Part shown: in pieces, positions 44,991 to 46,082 of the stretch
Position numbering within the stretch: position 1 is the stretch's first letter
Layout: each line of letters starts with the position of its first letter
NCBI GenBank assembly: GCA_949291945.1
Contig: CASEXH010000032.1
Span: 1 to 46,082, forward strand
Source: an uncultured Bacillota bacterium
Lineage (GTDB): Bacteria; Bacillota; Clostridia; Lachnospirales; Lachnospiraceae
Direction of reading: 5' to 3'
DNA: 46,082 nt
Notes under the pieces: model-generated
The model's input: the letters and a program-made list of their open reading frames with translations, nothing else
What the model was told of the DNA's origin: nothing
Database searches by the model: none
Made by a program: the position numbers and the translations under genes

Positions 44991-45868
44991 TGAATATTGC
45001 CTCCTTCCGTATAGTAATGAAGAAAGATCTCTTCTAAATCTGGTTCAGAGATATTCAGATCCTTTATGGGCTGGGAAGAAAGAACCTGGAGCAGCAGATT
45101 GATATCACCGCTGTAAAGAAAGCTGCTTTCCTCCTCTGTACTTTGCAGGTCCCGGATACCGTCAAGGCCTTCCGGAGTAAATTTTCCATGAACCGTTACC
45201 CGTTTTGCACTGGTCCGGGACAGTTCTTCTACGCTGCCTGAAGCTATGATCTGTCCCTTTCGGATAATGGCAGCCCGGCTGCAGTAGCGCTGGATCTCGG
45301 ACAGGATATGTGAGGAAAGAAATACGGTCATGCCCTTCTGGTTTTTCTCCCGGAGAATAGAGAAAAATTCACGCTGCATGAGCGGATCCAGGCCGCTGGT
45401 GGGTTCATCCAGGATACACAGCCGGGGCTCATGCTGAAGGGCACAGACAATAGCTGCTTTTTTACGGTTCCCAAAGGAAAGTTCCTCTATTTTTCTGGAA
45501 GTATCTAACTGAAGTCTTTCGCATAAAAGCCTTCCGGCCTGCCGGCAGTCTTTTTTATGAAGGTCTGCAGATAGACGGAGAAGTTCCTTTACCCGCATTC
45601 CTGAATAGAAGACTGCCTCAGCAGGCAGATAACCGATCTGGGAGAGGATTTCTTTTTGATCCTTTACAATGTCCATTCCCAGGATAGAAGCTGTTCCCCT
45701 GCTTTTGCGGATAAGTCCCAGGAGGGTGCGGATGGTGGTGCTTTTTCCTGCTCCGTTAGGGCCGATAAATCCATAGAATTCTCCTTCTTCCACTTCCAGG
45801 TTCAGGTCCTGTATTCCCGGATTTTTTCCGTAAAATTTTGTCAGCCCGGAAGTCTTGATTGCTTTCAT
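44987..45868 (-). CDS. ABC transporter ATPase (drug/peptide exporter type)
   Basis: A 293-residue ATPase paired with the downstream permease. It has Walker A 'GPNGAGKSTT', a signature variant 'LSFGNRKKA' (Phe-Gly instead of Gly-Gly), and Walker B 'LCILDEPTSGLDP'. The C-terminal ~80 residues are an accessory domain as in multidrug ATPases. Upstream is a good promoter. The nearby TipAS remnant hints that the pair was once under MerR-type drug-responsive control. Confidence 0.92.
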   Translation of the reverse strand: MKAIKTSGLTKFYGKNPGIQDLNLEVEEGEFYGFIGPNGAGKSTTIRTLLGLIRKSRGTASILGMDIVKDQKEILSQIGYLPAEAVFYSGMRVKELLRLSADLHKKDCRQAGRLLCERLQLDTSRKIEELSFGNRKKAAIVCALQHEPRLCILDEPTSGLDPLMQREFFSILREKNQKGMTVFLSSHILSEIQRYCSRAAIIRKGQIIASGSVEELSRTSAKRVTVHGKFTPEGLDGIRDLQSTEEESSFLYSGDINLLLQVLSSQPIKDLNISEPDLEEIFLHYYTEGGNIQ

Positions 45869-45904
45869 GTTACCCCCTCTTTCTGTTTCAGATTTGTTTC
45901 CAAA

Positions 45905-45933
45905 ATAATATCATTTATGGATGGTATTGACAA
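45905..45933 (-). promoter_or_regulatory. Promoter of the ABC-2 exporter genes
   Basis: On the minus strand TTGTCA (45933-45928), a 17-base spacer and TATTAT (45910-45905). The remaining window end (45934-46082) has no gene; it holds a 9-bp inverted repeat, AATTTGATT/AATCAAATT (45970-45978 with 46004-46012), of unknown role. Confidence 0.6.
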
Positions 45934-46082
45934 CGATTTTCCCTTAGGATACCCTGTAACTGAAACAAGAATTTGATTTTAACTTAACCTGTTGTGCTAA
46001 TTCAATCAAATTTTATTGAAAACCTGTAAGAGCCCAAAGTATCCCCTGAAAACAAAGGACTTGGTTTTTGAATCTCAGAAAA

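Overview
The window looks like chromosomal DNA from an anaerobic gut Firmicute, most likely a Lachnospiraceae member. The basis is moderate G+C, strong AGGAGG-type ribosome binding sites, and protein sequences that read as clostridial throughout: a MATE exporter with a PadR regulator, a LeuCD of the short homoaconitase-like type, an F-type ATP synthase operon without atpI, and TipAS and choloylglycine hydrolase remnants. Genus cannot be fixed by eye.

Left part (1-12 kb), an accessory zone. A MATE exporter and a PadR regulator are divergently arranged around three copies of the same palindrome. A DUF4268 nuclease-like protein follows. Next are an AraC regulator and a heterodimeric exporter-fold ABC pair of YbtPQ/IrtAB type, preceded by a 20-bp hairpin. 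From 8.2 to 12 kb the DNA is scarred. It holds two Phd-type toxin-antitoxin pairs (PIN and Doc toxins), a membrane protein cut off and joined to a decayed ABC ATPase tail, a multiply broken gene, and a decayed IS1182-like transposase.

Middle (12-22 kb) is a clean catabolic cluster. A PucR regulator precedes a leader terminator, an oligopeptide-type ABC importer (lipoprotein, two permeases, two ATPases), an M20 metallopeptidase and a DUF1177 protein. It looks like uptake and hydrolysis of an undefined peptide or N-acyl compound. A short graveyard follows (21.9-22.4 kb) with fragments of a DUF308-like membrane protein and a choloylglycine hydrolase.

22.5-28.2 kb holds an AlbA_2/ATPase-like regulator behind a 24-bp inverted repeat that overlaps its promoter. 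It also holds a low-molecular-weight phosphatase, an SGNH hydrolase, a cysteine-bearing Crp/Fnr regulator, thioredoxin, a thioredoxin-reductase-like flavoprotein without the usual NADPH motif, and a divergent sirtuin. 28.5-34.9 kb is the complete atpBEFHAGDC operon. Its predicted transcript begins exactly with a perfect 19-bp hairpin, and atpB lacks a usable in-frame start codon, probably because of a one-base frameshift.

35-44 kb is amino-acid metabolism. It has ilvN-ilvC (no ilvB here), then a YheO/DauR-like regulator divergent from ridA-nhaC-patB, then a LysR regulator divergent from leuC-leuD. ridA-nhaC-patB reads as a possible import, C-S cleavage and imine-clearing module. The right end carries a TipAS remnant and an ABC-2 exporter pair. 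No tRNA, rRNA, CRISPR array or T-box was seen.
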